This document shows positions 1-15,008 of a stretch of DNA of 64,000 bases, piece after piece (position 1 is the stretch's first letter; every line of letters begins with the position of its first letter). The DNA is from Dillenia suffruticosa (lineage: Eukaryota > Streptophyta > Magnoliopsida > Dilleniales > Dilleniaceae). The stretch lies in assembly GCA_033439265.1 (NCBI GenBank), contig JAVTVX010000002.1, forward strand, positions 13,994,174 to 14,058,173, given 5' to 3'. The position numbers were made by a program, and so were the translations under genes. The notes under the pieces were generated by a model. That model had not been told where the DNA came from and did no database searches. It saw nothing but the letters and a program-made list of their open reading frames with translations.

Positions 1-284
1 ATAGTTAAGGTTATATGTGCCGAATAAATCAACTAGCGAAATACTAAATCTAATGTAGCAGGATTTTATGTGTTGAGAAATAGTAACCTCTACTACTATG
101 AATTCTGCCAATATTTTCCGTTGTTGACCCTTTACGTAAATGCAGCATTACTTTGATTTTCCATTTCCATGAAATTGTCCATTACACGATTTAGAATTCC
201 TGAACCTTAACTGGTAAAGTGTTGGTTCAATGTTGTGTTTTTGAGTTATTGTATTCATTGTCCATGTGGATGCTGGTTGAATAG

Positions 285-2566
285 GGAGAAGCTACAGAAA
301 CGATTCCAAATTTTGTTGATGAATGCGGGGCGTCATTATTGGTTACTGACTTTACACCTTTAAGGCAAATTAGGAAAGCAAAGGAAGAGATTTGCAAACA
401 AGTGAATGATTCGGTATCCGTGCATGAAGTTGATGCTCATAATGTAGTTCCTCTTTGGGTGGCATCTGAGAAATTGGAGTACAGTGCGAAGACTATACGT
501 AGTAAGATCAATAAACTACTTCCCGAGTATTTAATTGATTTCCCAGTGCTGCAACCCCCTAATGAGAAGTGGGTTATGAAGATGCAATCTGTTAACTGGG
601 ATAATCTCATTGAAGTTGTTTTACGGTGAGATATTTATTGATTATGTAAAGAAATCACTATTTTCAATTGTTTGGAATGAGATGTTTATATGGACTTCTT
701 TGCTGTGATCAGTGAAGGGGCTGAAGTTCCTGAAATTGAATGGTGTGACCCAGGAGAGAAAGCTGCCATGGAAGTGTTAAAGGGAAGTAAGAATGGGTTC
801 CTGACAACTAGAATGAAGAATTACCATACAGACCGGAATAACCCACTAAAACCTAAATCCCTCTCTGGTCTCTCTCCATATCTGCACTTTGGTCAGATAT
901 CTGCACAGCGTTGTGCATTGGAGGCATGTAGCGTCAGGAAAAGTTATCCTCAGGTAATTGCTTTGAATCAAAGCTTTGATTTAAGTATCTGTTGAGGTGA
1001 TTTTGTATTGTAGCATTGAGAAACTATGCAAGGCTGCATATTGCTGGTGGATATTAGGATATAGCTTGCCCCGATTTCTTTTTTGGTAACCTATTTCTTT
1101 AGTCATTTTTGCATATAGCATATCTGATGTTAAATCTAAATGGCAAATATAAAGGAAGTCGATGTGTTCTTGGAGGAGTTGGTCATAAGGGGGGAACTGG
1201 CTGATAATTTTTGCTTCTACCAGCCTCATTATGATTCAATGCGTGGTGCATGGGAATGGGCACGTAAGACCTTGATGGATCATGCCTCTGATAAACGAGA
1301 ACATCTTTACACGTGAGCACAAGTGTTTTATTAGTGGCTCCAAATGCTGATTTTTCTCCTTTTCTTTTTAGTGAGTGAACTCTCAAAAATTTATTAATGA
1401 TTATTGGTTTGCAGAAGAGATCAATTGGAGAAGGGCAAAACTGCTGATCCCGTAAGCTAATGATTTTGGTCATGGGATTGATATACATACCTTGCTTTGA
1501 ACATTTGTTGCTTTATTCTCATTTGCCTTGATGAATATATGACAACCTAGTTCTACAACTTTGCATAATTCTCAGTCAATTTCCAAATTTCTTTATCATT
1601 TGCATATTTATCAATTGAGATTCTACAACTGTCAGCTATGGAATGCATCACAATTGGAAATGGTTCACTATGGGAAGATGCACGGTTTCATGCGGTAAGA
1701 TTGTTATGCCTTAAATCATTATCTCTTGATCTGCCATTATTCTGTCTGTTTATTTATGAGTTCAAAGCTTAAGATGGGTGACATTGTGTTTTTCGGGTTG
1801 GACTACGTTACAAATTATTGGTGTGTAATACTTGACCAGTTTGTCTCACTTCTTATTATAATATATGCGGGGAATATACAGATAATTATAATTTGGTATA
1901 GTTCATGGTAGACCATCTCTGCAGTAAGATCTTAGTTTTTTTACCGTTCTTTGTTGTTTGATGGTCTGAGTATATCGTTTTTATGCAGGATGTACTGGGC
2001 AAAAAAGATTCTCGAGTGGACAAATGGCCCTGAAGAAGCCCTTGCCATATCTATCTATCTTAATGACAAGGTAATACTATTCCAGTGACAGCTATTCTTA
2101 ATCTGTTCGCAAAAGTCTCAACAAATTTCTGTCTGCTGCAGTATCAAATAGATGGGAGAGATCCTAATGGCTATGTTGGTTGCATGTGGTCGATATGTGG
2201 TGTTCATGATCAGGTCTGATTACTTTTTATTCTATTTGATGTTCCAATGATTTTAATAAAGAAAATGCCTTAAGGGAAAAAAAAAAAAAAAAAAAAAGAG
2301 GGATTCAAGAGGCTTGCTAGATCATTCATGTTCCAACCGTTCAAAATTGTTACACTCAAATGTGTATAATTTATGTTCAACTGGTTTTCTAGGGTTGGCG
2401 AGAGCGACCTGTGTTTGGAAAGATCCGATACATGAATTTTGCAGGCTGTAAAAGGAAATTTGATGTCGATGGCTTCATCGCATATGTTACGGGCATTATA
2501 CCTCAACCAAAGAAGAGGAAAGCTGAAGATCTATGTAGTGCAAAAGCCAAGGAATCTCATACCTAG
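285..2566 (+). CDS. PHR1: Class II CPD photolyase, 3' portion (5' end outside window)
   Basis: Light-driven repair of UV-induced cyclobutane pyrimidine dimers using FADH-. Eight in-frame exons are visible: 285-625, 713-953, 1155-1312, 1415-1451, 1636-1694, 1989-2070, 2142-2213, 2393-2566, all GT-AG, giving 387 residues to the TAG stop at 2564. The product matches plant class II photolyase (UVR2/PHR1) along its whole length: EVDAHNVVP, then [53 protein letters not shown] (FAD/DNA-binding helices) and [17 protein letters not shown] near the C-terminus. The N-terminal antenna-domain start lies left of base 1, so the first exon(s) are missing. The lysine-rich tail (PKKRK, about 20 residues before the end) could serve as a nuclear localisation signal; that is inference. 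No stop or frameshift is seen, so the gene looks functional. Confidence 0.95.
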
Positions 2567-3213
2567 CTTAAGAATATAAGCCAGATGTATAATGACCCCA
2601 AACCACAAAACTATGGGATAAACCAGGACTCGTGGATTTTGTGCTTGAAGGGCATGCTGATGGATGTAAAATGGATGCCTGCATTATTCACCCACTACCA
2701 CCAACATAACTTGGGTTTTCCACTAATACTGTATCGAAACAGTACAATCTTGTTCATCATGTTTCATTGCGGCAGTTATGAACATAGTGGGATATGTTAG
2801 GTTCCTTAGCATTTTGCTCGCTCATTAGAATTTCAGAAAGATCACCAGATGTGTCCACCTTGGTACCAAACAACCTTTGAAAAGTGAAATGGCGGCAAAC
2901 CAAGTGGGAATGTAGTCAGTTTCATTTTCTGAATTTTCATTTCGGTGAATTTATCAATCAAATAATATACAGATCATGAGTTGCTCAATGGCTTTGACGT
3001 CAATTACAATGCCAAGCCAACAAGCAAAGCCAGCGTGACGCATCTGGAGAATGCTTTGACAGTCTCTTACAAGTGACTGCCCACCTACAAATTCCATGGC
3101 AAAAAAATAGACAAATTGTTGAAAGAATTGGAATAAAGAGAAGACATGTGAGCTTATGATTACAACAGGGGAGCTAACTAAAATTCATTTTTTCTGCTAC
3201 CAAAGCCACATTG
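2567..3213. other. Tail-to-tail intergenic/3'-UTR interval
   Basis: About 650 bp separate the photolyase stop (+) from the KEULE stop (-). Both 3' UTRs must lie here, so the two transcripts may overlap at their 3' ends. I see no coding potential. Confidence 0.6.
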
Positions 3214-3270
3214 TTATATCTGAAGATCATCCAGGGAAAGTTCATGCGCTGTCAGCAGCTTCAATTTCTG

Positions 3271-3320
<50 letters not shown>

Positions 3321-6300
3321 GGCCAATTCTAATAAGCAATAACCCAAATTCATGAATCTTATAGCGCAATGCAGTGGGCATGCACAAAAGCAAATGGTGC
3401 TAGTGATCCTAAAAAACATGCACGATCTTTGAGTCAAGGGAAACAAGGGGCAAGACACAAAACTTAAATATATATTATTAATTCCCTAACACAGGAAAGC
3501 AATTGGTACCAACCAGGTGACAAGGTCGTCATTTTTTTTTTCATCAATTTTCCGTACCATGGTTAATAAGGGGGAGAAATCATAGTTGTCAACGAATCCC
3601 CAAGCTCAAGTCAGGAGATTCCATGTAACACTACATCGCAAGGGCAGGGTGGGATTGGGGTGGCTAAGCTATTACAATTTATCCAAAGATTACTAGTACC
3701 GATTCAAGGACAAATACCAAATGGCAAGCAAAGCCTATTTCCAAAGAATGCCAAAGGCTTGATTGCCAAAAGTTCCAGGGACTGATAGATTCCAGAACCG
3801 AGTCCAAATGAAGATCCCTTAACCCCTAACCCCTCCCCCCCAACACAAAAAAAAATAGTAAAGTTATTTGAAATATCTAACTCCCTAGACCATATATTTG
3901 CTGAAATTTCCCTCTTTTTTCATCATGCCATGAATTTCTCACATCGGTAAAGATTCAAAACCAGATTAATTATGGTATTAAGACTCTTTGTGTTCCAAGA
4001 GCATGCAGGCATATACAAGCGAGCTTCAGTGAGTACGACAAACTCCTACAACCCTATCAAAGTCTTGAGCCAATGTCTTTTTTTTCTTTTCTTATTTTTC
4101 CTACTTTTCTTATAAGAATCCCCGACAACTGCCACCTTACAGATTTGTCCACTCTTCCCCCCGCCCCCCAAAAAAAAGAAAAAAAAATGTTATTAATGAC
4201 AAACAATAAAACCAAGTGTGTGAACTGTAACAAATTGTAAAGGGTTGCACATGAACCAATAACGATAAAAAAGGTTACCGTTATGAATTGTGGAGGATCA
4301 TCAAGACTAGATGAGCCAAGTACAACCTCCCTCTTCAGCTTTGAAGTTAGCTTGTGGCAGACCCGAAGCTGAGGACAAGTAACCTTTCATGAGAACTAGC
4401 AACCCCAAAATCAGGAGGAAAAAAATGTGAATCCATCCTATGCATCCAAAGAACAGAATAAATATTCTTTATACCTCGGATCTTGTAGCTCCACCTACAA
4501 TAAAAACAAAAATACGTTGCCCCATCTTCTTGGGATCACTGGAGGCATGTCTCAAAACTGAATCACTGCAAAAATGCAATTAAAGAAAAATAAGATTGCC
4601 AGTAGAAAGGAGATATGAGATGGAGAGAGGAATATCCAAAACAATGGCAGAAAGAAAGCAACTGAATATTACACAGGCTGTTTGCATTAGATCTTAGAAA
4701 CATGAAAGCTGATGAGATAAACCATTGACCTGTGTAACCTAAGTACAGTGGCAACTTGATATATGTATAGAAAAAAAAAAAAAAGCCCGACACATCCATG
4801 GTCCAGAAACATTTGCAGTGTGATTGACTCACTCTGAGGTATCTAGACTACTAACCTAACCAGAATGAAGCATTTGTCATCTGCTTGGCTCAGTGGAAGC
4901 ATGGCCAATAGCAAGCAGTAGCATTTAGGAATTTTGTCTACTATTTATGTAATACAAATATGACATTTTTATAATTTTTCTTTTGGTCCTCCTCAAACGA
5001 GGGGCGGGGTAGACTTGAACCTTCGATCTATTCGTTAGAGGGGAACCGAGAACATCTAGGCTACAAGGCTGGTAACATTTTTATACTTTTTAAACAAGAG
5101 GCTCCTTTAATTATCTTGACCAATACAAGCATTGAATTGTATTAATAATACTTCCATAAAGTATCTCTAAGTGTCAGAAAAATTTTATGTAAGTGCTCAA
5201 GAACTGCTTTTGGTATCCAATGTATGGGAATAATAAAATTTTGTAGATGCCACATGGAAAGTTCGACAATTTTCCTACAAGAATATGATAAGTGCTGTGT
5301 CCAATGTTTTGATGGGAATCCATTTTCAAAGGGCCAGCCAAGGCTGCAGATGGCAGCTGAGACAAACAATCCATAGAACCAAGAGATCATAATCTTGCAA
5401 GTATCATACTGCAATCGGAAAAGAAAAGGTGCAGAAGGAAATATAAAAAAAAAAAAAAAAAAAAGAAAAAGAATAGGAAGCATAAGGCAAGTGTTGGTCG
5501 TTGGCTCAAAGCAACTGGTTGGAGCTATTAGCTACAGGTGTTACCTTGAATATCCATCATCAGAATTTCGAGGACGAGCCCATGTTGGTGTCCGCCTTGA
5601 TCTCATGGAATGAGGAGTCGGTTGATTGTAGTCTAGTGATGCTGGATGGGACGTCCCATGAAAAGTTGGACTCGGATCATTCATGCAAGGGTACTCATTC
5701 TTAGGCAGCTCACTTTTACTAAGCTTTTCGACAAGATCCTGCAAGAACAAAAACCTTCATGGATAATGCTGGTGCAAGAAAGCAGCTGGACCATTGACAT
5801 GAAGTTCGAATTGATTATCTGGAAAACTTGGACATGTAATTTAAGGTATTGTATATTCACTCGGTCATTGAACAACATAGTTATCTATGTGGCAAGAAAC
5901 AAAATTCAAAATATGATATAAAATTAGCATGTGGATATTAAGTGCTAAAATTTTGGCATGAGAAAATTGATTTACTTTATACTTGAAACAGATTTAGATA
6001 ATGATTTGATATAGAATAATATGAAACAATGAACATGACAAGTGTAACAAATATAGCTTATTTAATGAAATTAACAAGTACTATTATTAAATAAATTGAT
6101 ACAAATTTCTTAACATACCACAGCTGAAAATGCATTATAACATATTCATTGATCCTAGTGCAAATCACAGGCCTTCTGATGCCAGGTTCTTGCAGACCAA
6201 AACTTCAAGATACAAATATTAATGCAATTTGACCAGTTTTTCCCCCAGCAATAACGTAAAGATCACAAACTATGGAATCATTTAAGTTGGGCTTGATCAG

Positions 6301-9300
6301 CTTGCCAATGAGAAATACTTCCTCATGTAAACTAGTGGAAGTATGTAATGGTCTAGTGGGATAAATTATTAACTTTTCTCTCTTTATTCATTATCTTCCC
6401 TCAAGCTCAATCGGTATGAACCAACCAGGTGTAGCATCCTAGGATTGGAAAAGCGAAAGCATTACACAAAAGAACACCCAAAAGCTAAAAAATTGTGTAC
6501 ACTCCCCGCCCACGATGAATGCATATGGTAGACACTCATACAGAGAGGGGCATGAAGACAGAGAGAGAGGAAATTGAAATTTATCCACGACAGGTACAAC
6601 TCAAGCACAGCATTTGTTGAACTGGACTGGAAATTTGGGAAGAGAGTGCACAACTAGAATATAATGTGTGGTGAGATGTTACCGTGCCAATAAAGTAACA
6701 CAAAATGTAGGACATATTGGTTGAAAGGGGATGGGAAACTGAAATTTAAAGTATTATAAGAAATGAAACTAATGAGGTATTTTATGTTGTGAACTTGAGA
6801 AAAACCATCTCCTCACACAAGCATAGCTAGTATAATGATGTCAACATCAACATTAATTGGCAGAAATGTTCTACAGACCAAAAAGAACAGCAAATTAGTT
6901 CAATGGAAGGGGAAGGGCACATCAACCAAACCTGCAGCAGCATTATCAAAAAAGCTGTGTAAAACAACAACAGTCAAAAGACTTAAGAAACATAATAGAA
7001 ATAAAGTTGGTAACACTGCTGCAGACAACCAAAAGTTGAGCCAGTTGAAGTACAATAGTCCAGCTTTGAAATTCATTAAGACATCAAGGGGAAAATCTGG
7101 GCCAACTTGGTGACAAAAAGCTCAGAAGCTTCCACCAACCCCCCCCCCCCCAAAAAAAATCCTACTTTTTCAATTTTGGTTCAGCCAACTTTATTTAGTC
7201 CTGTTGTGCCATAATTAATGGCTAGATAGTTATCTAATTTTGAAGCAACAGGGTGTGAAGAAAGTCAAAAAAAAAAAAAATGAAGGGAGGCCATAAATTA
7301 GGAGTTCAAAACAGCAGCACTCTCACAAATAGCTGTAGCTAAAAAGAATCTTTAGTTATCATGGGCCATAGTTCCACGTATAACAAACATCAACAAACTC
7401 ATTAAGTTCAATGCAAGGCAAGGGAATCATACAAATTCCCCATCCTTTCTGAACCTAATTTCAACCACAGAACACGAGAGACAGAGATTGTAATAGCAAA
7501 GAAATCAATAGTAAAATGAAAATAAACTATGGCTCGATAAAAGAGACATAAAATTTTTTTTTATACATTAGAACTTATTTAACCGTATAACTTTCACTTT
7601 ACTTTTTCATTACCTAAAAGAACAAGGATGAAAGATTTGAACACAATAAGTAATTATAACCTGAGATACGAGCAAGTAATAAGTATGTCCCAGTCACTCT
7701 TACCTTTTATGACCTCTAGTAAATGTCAATTTGGAATCTTTAAAACTGCTCCGGTATATTAAAAACTATACAACTACATAACAAGGGCAGCCTGAGAAAA
7801 AATCTAATTGGAGAATATCCATTTGGAAATTTTTAAGTAATTTATGTGAAGAAGCAAGGAAAATAATCTCAAATGCACCTCTATCATGGGGTAAAAGCGT
7901 GATAGTTGCCATGTTTCTTCCTCACCACTACTGCGATCCTTTCTTGCTGCATGTTTTCGCTGAGAGAGAGAGAGAGAGAATTGTTAGAGAGAGAGTGAAG
8001 TTTCAATGGTTGATATATCCACTCTCCCCCCAATATACCTTATGGACATCAAACTTCAAAGTAAAACTTCCGAGCGAACTTTTTTTGGATTCTAGGGTTC
8101 CTTCAAGCAATCTCATATTACTTACAGCATTCATATCGTCGGGCAATAATCTGGCCAGCTGGAAAAGAAAAACGAAATTTAGTCCAGACATCACCTTAAA
8201 TTTGTGCAAGGATCAAGGTTAGAGAGAAAATAAATAGATTCAAAGCAAGCCCTTATAATTAGGAATTCTGAAAAGGTAGTAGTGGTGTATAAGCCTATTC
8301 AGACGGACAAAAATTATTAAGTCCCAAACAATCAAACAAAAATAAACAATAAGATAGTTTGATAACATGATATTAATTAATGGCATTGTGACGCAGACAA
8401 AATACAGAAGTACGCTCAAATTTCTCCAATGCCTCCATCAAATGTGCTTTGCACCAAAATTGATGCAGTTTTGCACCAAGTTTCAAACCATAAAATTTAA
8501 CACCACTGAATAAATTTTACAGAAAAAACAACCATGATAGTAACATCCAGTAATGGGGATAAAATTGAGTAATTTGAGTGCCAACCCTATTGTACAAACC
8601 CACCACACGGATATAAGCCCTCTTCTAGAATGTTTTTTATGGAATCCAAAAATTCCATGGTGGATCAGGATGTATGAATTCCATAGTGGATATGAGCCCA
8701 ATCCTAGTTGGCCACGCCAAATCTCCAATGTAACCCAAAAGTTTGACTTTCTGCATGCTAATTGACAGATCTCAAGTCTAAAGAACCGTGATAATTAAAT
8801 AAGATAAGACGGTTACCAATATCAAAAGAAGATTGAACTCTAACATTAGGTTAGCAGTTGTAACAGTTATTTGTTCCTCAATCCAAGCAATAGTCCTTTG
8901 CATACACAGGACTTGCAAGATGCAATTACAAGGACAGGTAATTAATAGGCCCCAAAGTGATTCTGCAGCAATAAAATGATCTGACATAAAGCTATGAATC
9001 AGAAATGCCAGCATAGACTCTGAAGTTGAAGATCTCAATCCACCAACTGCTGATCGAAAAGAAATAATCATAAATATACACATACATATACATATAGACA
9101 AGATGGAGCTTATGGCCAACATGCACCATAAACAACTACATGTTATAGCACCATGGACCAACATATGTGTCACATAAAAAGATGAACTTCCTATCAAAGT
9201 TTGTTGCCCAGAGTACAGACATTCTAATTAGATGAGTCCGGTTTCAGTGAATTAAGAGTCCAAAAGGTGAAAATATATATATATGCATGAGGTCCAATTT

Positions 9301-12300
9301 GATGTGTATTTAACAGTTTTGATATAGGACAAGCAAATATGACATGCCAAAAAATACTACAGATTTTATGGATCTTGACTATATATTTAACACGAACAAA
9401 TACATCTATACATATACTCAAATTGCAATCAGCCTCAAATCGAACATAATATGCAAGTCAGTTAGAATTGAAATGAGGACAAAATAAATTACCTGCATCA
9501 GCTTTGAGCCTTTCTCACCCTCAAACTTTTCCGGATAAATGGCTGCATAAATCATTAACAAGCGCAACTTATTTTCCCGGGTTACATCCTGCATAACAAA
9601 GACACTTTTGTTTTTCAATTATTGTGCAAAGTTGTAGGCACCATTTGTTTTGCTGTCATGATTTATCACCTCTTTTGCTCTCAAGAAATTTATTAATTCC
9701 TTTGTTCCGGCATCTCCAAAGACAAGGTCCTGCTCCAGTTGCCCAATTTCTCGAAGTCCAAGCTCCCTAATGATTCGATTGATTTTGCCTGCTATCTGCA
9801 CCAACAGATTCAGATCCAATGAAGTCAAAAAATATTCAATCCAATATACCTTTCAAAAGGTTGAGGTATTTTTAATGCACGCTATTTATCAACAAATTAC
9901 ACCCTTTCTAGCCTTCAATCATTGTTTAACACTCAACACTTATCATAAGCTCCGAATACTTTCAATTATCTTTCATATTTCTTTGACATCTTTAAAAACC
10001 CAGAGATCCAAAAAGAGGCTATATTAAATCTAATTTTCATTGAGAAGACAAATGCCCTTGATGATACAGAGTTGGTTTAATTCTTTTGTTGAACAACAAC
10101 AAATGATGATCAAATCAAATAAAGAAAACTGAAAGCTTGCTTCTGGTAAGTATACGTGACCATATTATTGTACTCTAGAGCAACGTGAAATGTTTAAACT
10201 TAGAATAGAATTCACAACTTTGAAACTCAATACTGAAACAACAAATTCCACCATTCAAGCTCAATGGTTTGTTTGCAATGCAGGCAGAAAACAAGGGGAT
10301 CCATGATACCACAAACTACTTCTGTTTAGTCAAATTGGCATCAATTGAGCCAACTTACACAAAGAATTCCCAAAAAAAATTGTCATTATTACTAACCAAA
10401 ATGGATTAAGCCACAGTTCAAACCATATCCAAACAAAATGCTGACACGTTACAATTCATTATATACCTCACAGTTGTTAGAGATGAGACTATAAATATGC
10501 TTATCCAACTAAAAGCATGCAATAGATGACAGCAAGAAAATTTGTACATTCTTGTGCCTAAAAAGAATGATGAAGGTTAAGAGGCTATATGTTACAACTT
10601 AAGAAGCTTGCAAGTGCATTGTAGTAGATTTGCATGCCAAAAGACATGTTGCAGGTTGCTGTTTCCTAGATGTTAGCTAGAAACTTGTTACAGTCTCTTG
10701 TCTAAAAGAGCAGAGATAGAGGTAAAGATGATGTAATTAATTAGTAGATGCACAGGCAGAAACACGTGTTGCACACTTTTGTCTCCTTTGTCACCACGAT
10801 AACACATAATTGTAAGCAAAAGATGGACAATATGACAGAAATCTAAAATAACCATCCGACTTTCTGCAGGTTGGATGATGGCATCCTATTCTCCAGAAAG
10901 ATTTTTAAGTTTTCAAACTTAGGGCAGAGAATAACAAAAACACACATATAGGAGCAAATGGCACATCAAACAGAAAAGGAGAGAGAGAGAAAAAAAAAGG
11001 ATCAACGAACCTCGACATGGAGGGAAAGCTTGTCAATCTGTTCACTGTATTGGGGTAAAGCTTGGACCATCTTCTGCAAATCCCGTGTTGAGAGCTCACC
11101 ACCATCTCTTTATGAAAAAGAATGAGATATGAGAAGCAGATTATCGAATCAGATTAGAAAAGAGAAACTCCAATCAACTAAGCCAGAAAAAGCACCAAGA
11201 AGGTGCTTCATAATCAGAATATATTTGCAACTGGTGAGATCAGCAACCAGAACAAATCCAGTGCAAAAGGCACAGCTCTAGAAATTCATTAGCACCTAAA
11301 AGCCGATCAGAACCTCAGATGGCAGTTTTAATCTGAACCTCATAATTCCACAGACTCTCAGGCCCAATAATGACAAATGCAGTGGTAAAACAAGTGATTC
11401 AGATTAGCATCAGATATTTTTTGAACAGATAACAATTGTGGGAGCTCATTGGCAAAGATAAAGTCATTCCATAGGTCGTAAATTCAAATCCAAAAGGTCA
11501 TCCCATCACTTGCGAAAAATAAGGTTTCACGCATCTATGCGCCAACCATAACAATGACAAGGGCTTCATGTGCTGGTCCTGCTTTTTTAAGGGTCAGGCT
11601 GGTTTGGTTCATGGCAACTTCCTCTCCAGATAGGCAGCATGAAGAAACATCTTCCCACAATTTTTCAAGCAAATGAAAATGCTGCCCCAGAGATCACAGA
11701 AGATCTCGCTATTATATATTTTTGGTGTCTAGATGAACCCTAGTTTGTTGTTGTTGTCTAGATGAACCTTAGTAGTTAGATGAGACCATTTGGCACTACT
11801 TTAGCATCTATTTTCTATGTTCACCAATCTAGAGAAGAGGGAAAAAGCAATTAAAGAAGTGAAAGGATTTGAAGATTAAAAGTATCGACTCAAATGGTCA
11901 ACCGAATGACTCAAAACTGCTTCATGTCATAAAGGTCCACGGTTTAAGGCTTGCCCCCTCCCCACTGCCAATCTAGAGAAGAGGGAAAAAGCAATTAAAC
12001 AAGTGAAAGGATTTGAAGATTAAAAGTATTGGCCCAAATGGTCAACCGAATGACTCAAAACCACTTCATGCCATAAAGGCCCATGGTTTAAGTCTTGCCC
12101 CCTCCCAACTGCCAAGGAAAAAAAATGAAAAAAAAAAGAAAGTATCTGAAGATTAGATCCAAGGAGATCTAGAGCTATAGAAACAACCATTTGGATCAGA
12201 TGACAAGACAAAGATATGATGGTTGAGCTCAATCGATGACTAGGAGCAAATTCAACAATTTGGGAAGTTGGAGTAGTGTATACTTCTTCTTCATTTAAAA

Positions 12301-14976
12301 ATATACATATTCATTATACTAGAAAAAATAAAATACATAACATGGCATAATACATACTCAAGAAAAGAGAGAAACATATAAAGACAAATTATAGAGACGA
12401 GAGATCACGTAATGATAGCTCTCTAGTCTTTTTGTATCACACACAAAGGAATTGCGTTAAACAATTCAGCTGCTACAACCCAAAGGGATTCCCAAAAACA
12501 ACTACCAGCTCTCTAGTCTAATTCCCTATTCGCAGCTTTTCGGTTCTCTCTCAAATATTTATTCCATATTTTTCCATAGACGCACACATTAGCATATCAA
12601 GCATGCACTCCTTGAGATAGCTTCAAAATCTGATATGAAGGATCACTGGTTTGTGGACCACTGGCTTGTGGACCACTGATTCTTGAAAGATTCTGTTAAG
12701 GATTGAAGTGCCTAATAATTGAGTCTTAACAATCTTTTATCATGACATCATTTAAAAAGTCTTTATTACCCCTTCTTTTCTGGATCAGAAAAATCAATAT
12801 GGACACTACCTACTATGAGTTACGTGTTTTTTGAAAACAACACAACAGCATTTTCTAATTTTTTTTTCCAAAAAAGGACACAAAATAAAAACTCAGATCA
12901 ACCTTGAACCATGATGGATTTGCGCAGCTTTATTCTTCGATATGAAGTTGGTCATCTTCTCATGTAGCCTTTCACTAGCCTGAGAAGCCATTTAATGATT
13001 AATTAGCTTCATTACAATTTATTAAAGACATAAATGAATGCAAAACTGAAACTTACATCTGCTATATGGGCATGCCGAAGCTCAAGCCAGATTGGATCAT
13101 GATCCTCCAAAAGTACCTCTTTTTTTTCTGGGGGGCCACCTGTTCTGCTTGGAACCTGAATACCATGATAACTAAATATAAAACAGCCAAAAGTAACTCT
13201 TAAGAAAGATTGACGAGCTTAAGCTTTCAATTTGAGAAACCTACCTCATGCACATATTTGTTTCCCTCCATATTTAATAAATCATGGCAGATAGCATCAT
13301 ATGTCCATTCATGAATTATAGGAGCAATCTACCAAACATAGGGAAAGCATACTCAACAGTCAACACAAACCAACGCAAAAGTACATGACAGTAAAATCAT
13401 AACCAAAACAAACTTAAAACCTGATCTACGGATCTATCAACAATGAGCAACTCGCATGTTTCTAACTGGGGAAAATTCGGGATTGTGGTTTTATATTTAA
13501 CAAGACAGTTCCAAACTGCAGCAGCTAGCTTTGTGGGAATTAGATCACGAAATGTTGTCATTGTGTTTGCATCAAGAGATTTAGCAGCACGGTAGCGCAC
13601 TGAGGGAAGCTCCTGAAAAAAACAGAGTCTCACATGGCATAGAAATTTTTTCTCCAACTTCAAGATTATCAGCTTGAATCCATTATTAACATACCCGCAA
13701 TGAAGCAAAAACTGTAGCAAGCCGGGTGGCCATCACTTCCAAGCATGCACTAGCTTTGTGAGATACTTCTTCACTTTCACCAAAAAGATTCTCTAAGGCT
13801 CGTTCATTGTCCGTGATAAAGCCCTGGACAGAAAGTCACAAATATGAAAATATTAATCATAAAAGCAGCAAGAAAAACAATAGGCCAGATTCAAGAAAAA
13901 TGAAAGAGTACAACAAAAAATATTGAACAGGAAAAATGTGGCTCTGGGCTGCCTACTAAGCAGAAATTACAGTAACCTGCAGTCAATCATAACACATAAT
14001 TGCGGATCAGCTTTCTGACCACAGCAATTTAAAGCAACAGCAAAGTTCTGGCCATGATCCCATGATTCCATTGTTGAGCATTGATTTCTAATTTTGAGAC
14101 ACAACTTATTTCAACTTTTGAAAATGTTCTCATTAACGGAATTCATCAAACACTCGTAATGGCTGTCATTCCCCTGATACAAGGGTATATGCATATGTAT
14201 TCCAATATATTGAATGCATGGGTCCAAAATTGGCCCATTCAGGCAATGTTTAGAAAAGTGGATTAGACTTCATAGCTTATCTGATTGTTTGGCTTTCCAA
14301 TTTTACTTTGGATGTTTATCTTCTTAGCGTCCGTCTCAAACAAACAAATAACCCTGATGAAGCATCTGCCTCTATATCCAACTTCTTAATGATTTCCATG
14401 ACTTGAGAATCTATAAAGTATAACCAAAAGGTTGACGGAATTAACAAAAGCCGCATGGTGTACCTGGCTGTCTATGGGGAAGTACTCCAAATTCATCTGC
14501 ATTTTAAAAATCACAAGAGTAAGAATATCAGAGGCTAATTGAAATCTACATAACAAAAGCAAGGGGAACTAGGAAGCACGTAATTGATACATATTGTCTC
14601 ATGGCAACAACGCATCAAGGAACAACACCTAGATAGAAAGAGAATAATTGACCTCTTTTAATGCACCTATGCGGGGTAACACTGTTGAATCTTTCTTGAT
14701 GTGACTAACCAACTCCCTCGAAACGGGTGAACTGAAGAAAACAAATGCCCTGCAGAGATGGGCACACAATTCTCAAGTATAATCAAGAAGAAAACACTAT
14801 CAAACAAGTCAAAAGAAGTATAGAAGAAGAGATGATAGGGGCATTCTAGACATACTTCTTGTACAAAGGTGCTCTTCCAGCCATGTCAGACAAGAACATT
14901 ATCACACTGCAACATAAAGGAAAGAAAACTCAGAAACCCATTTTTTGTGAATGTTCATATAATTTTAGATTTGAAA

Positions 14977-15008
<32 letters not shown>

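Noticed and set aside
8778..9197. 139-codon minus frame in KEULE intron 15
   Set aside because: Hydrophobic random-looking translation, lies wholly between verified exons 15 and 16, no family likeness.
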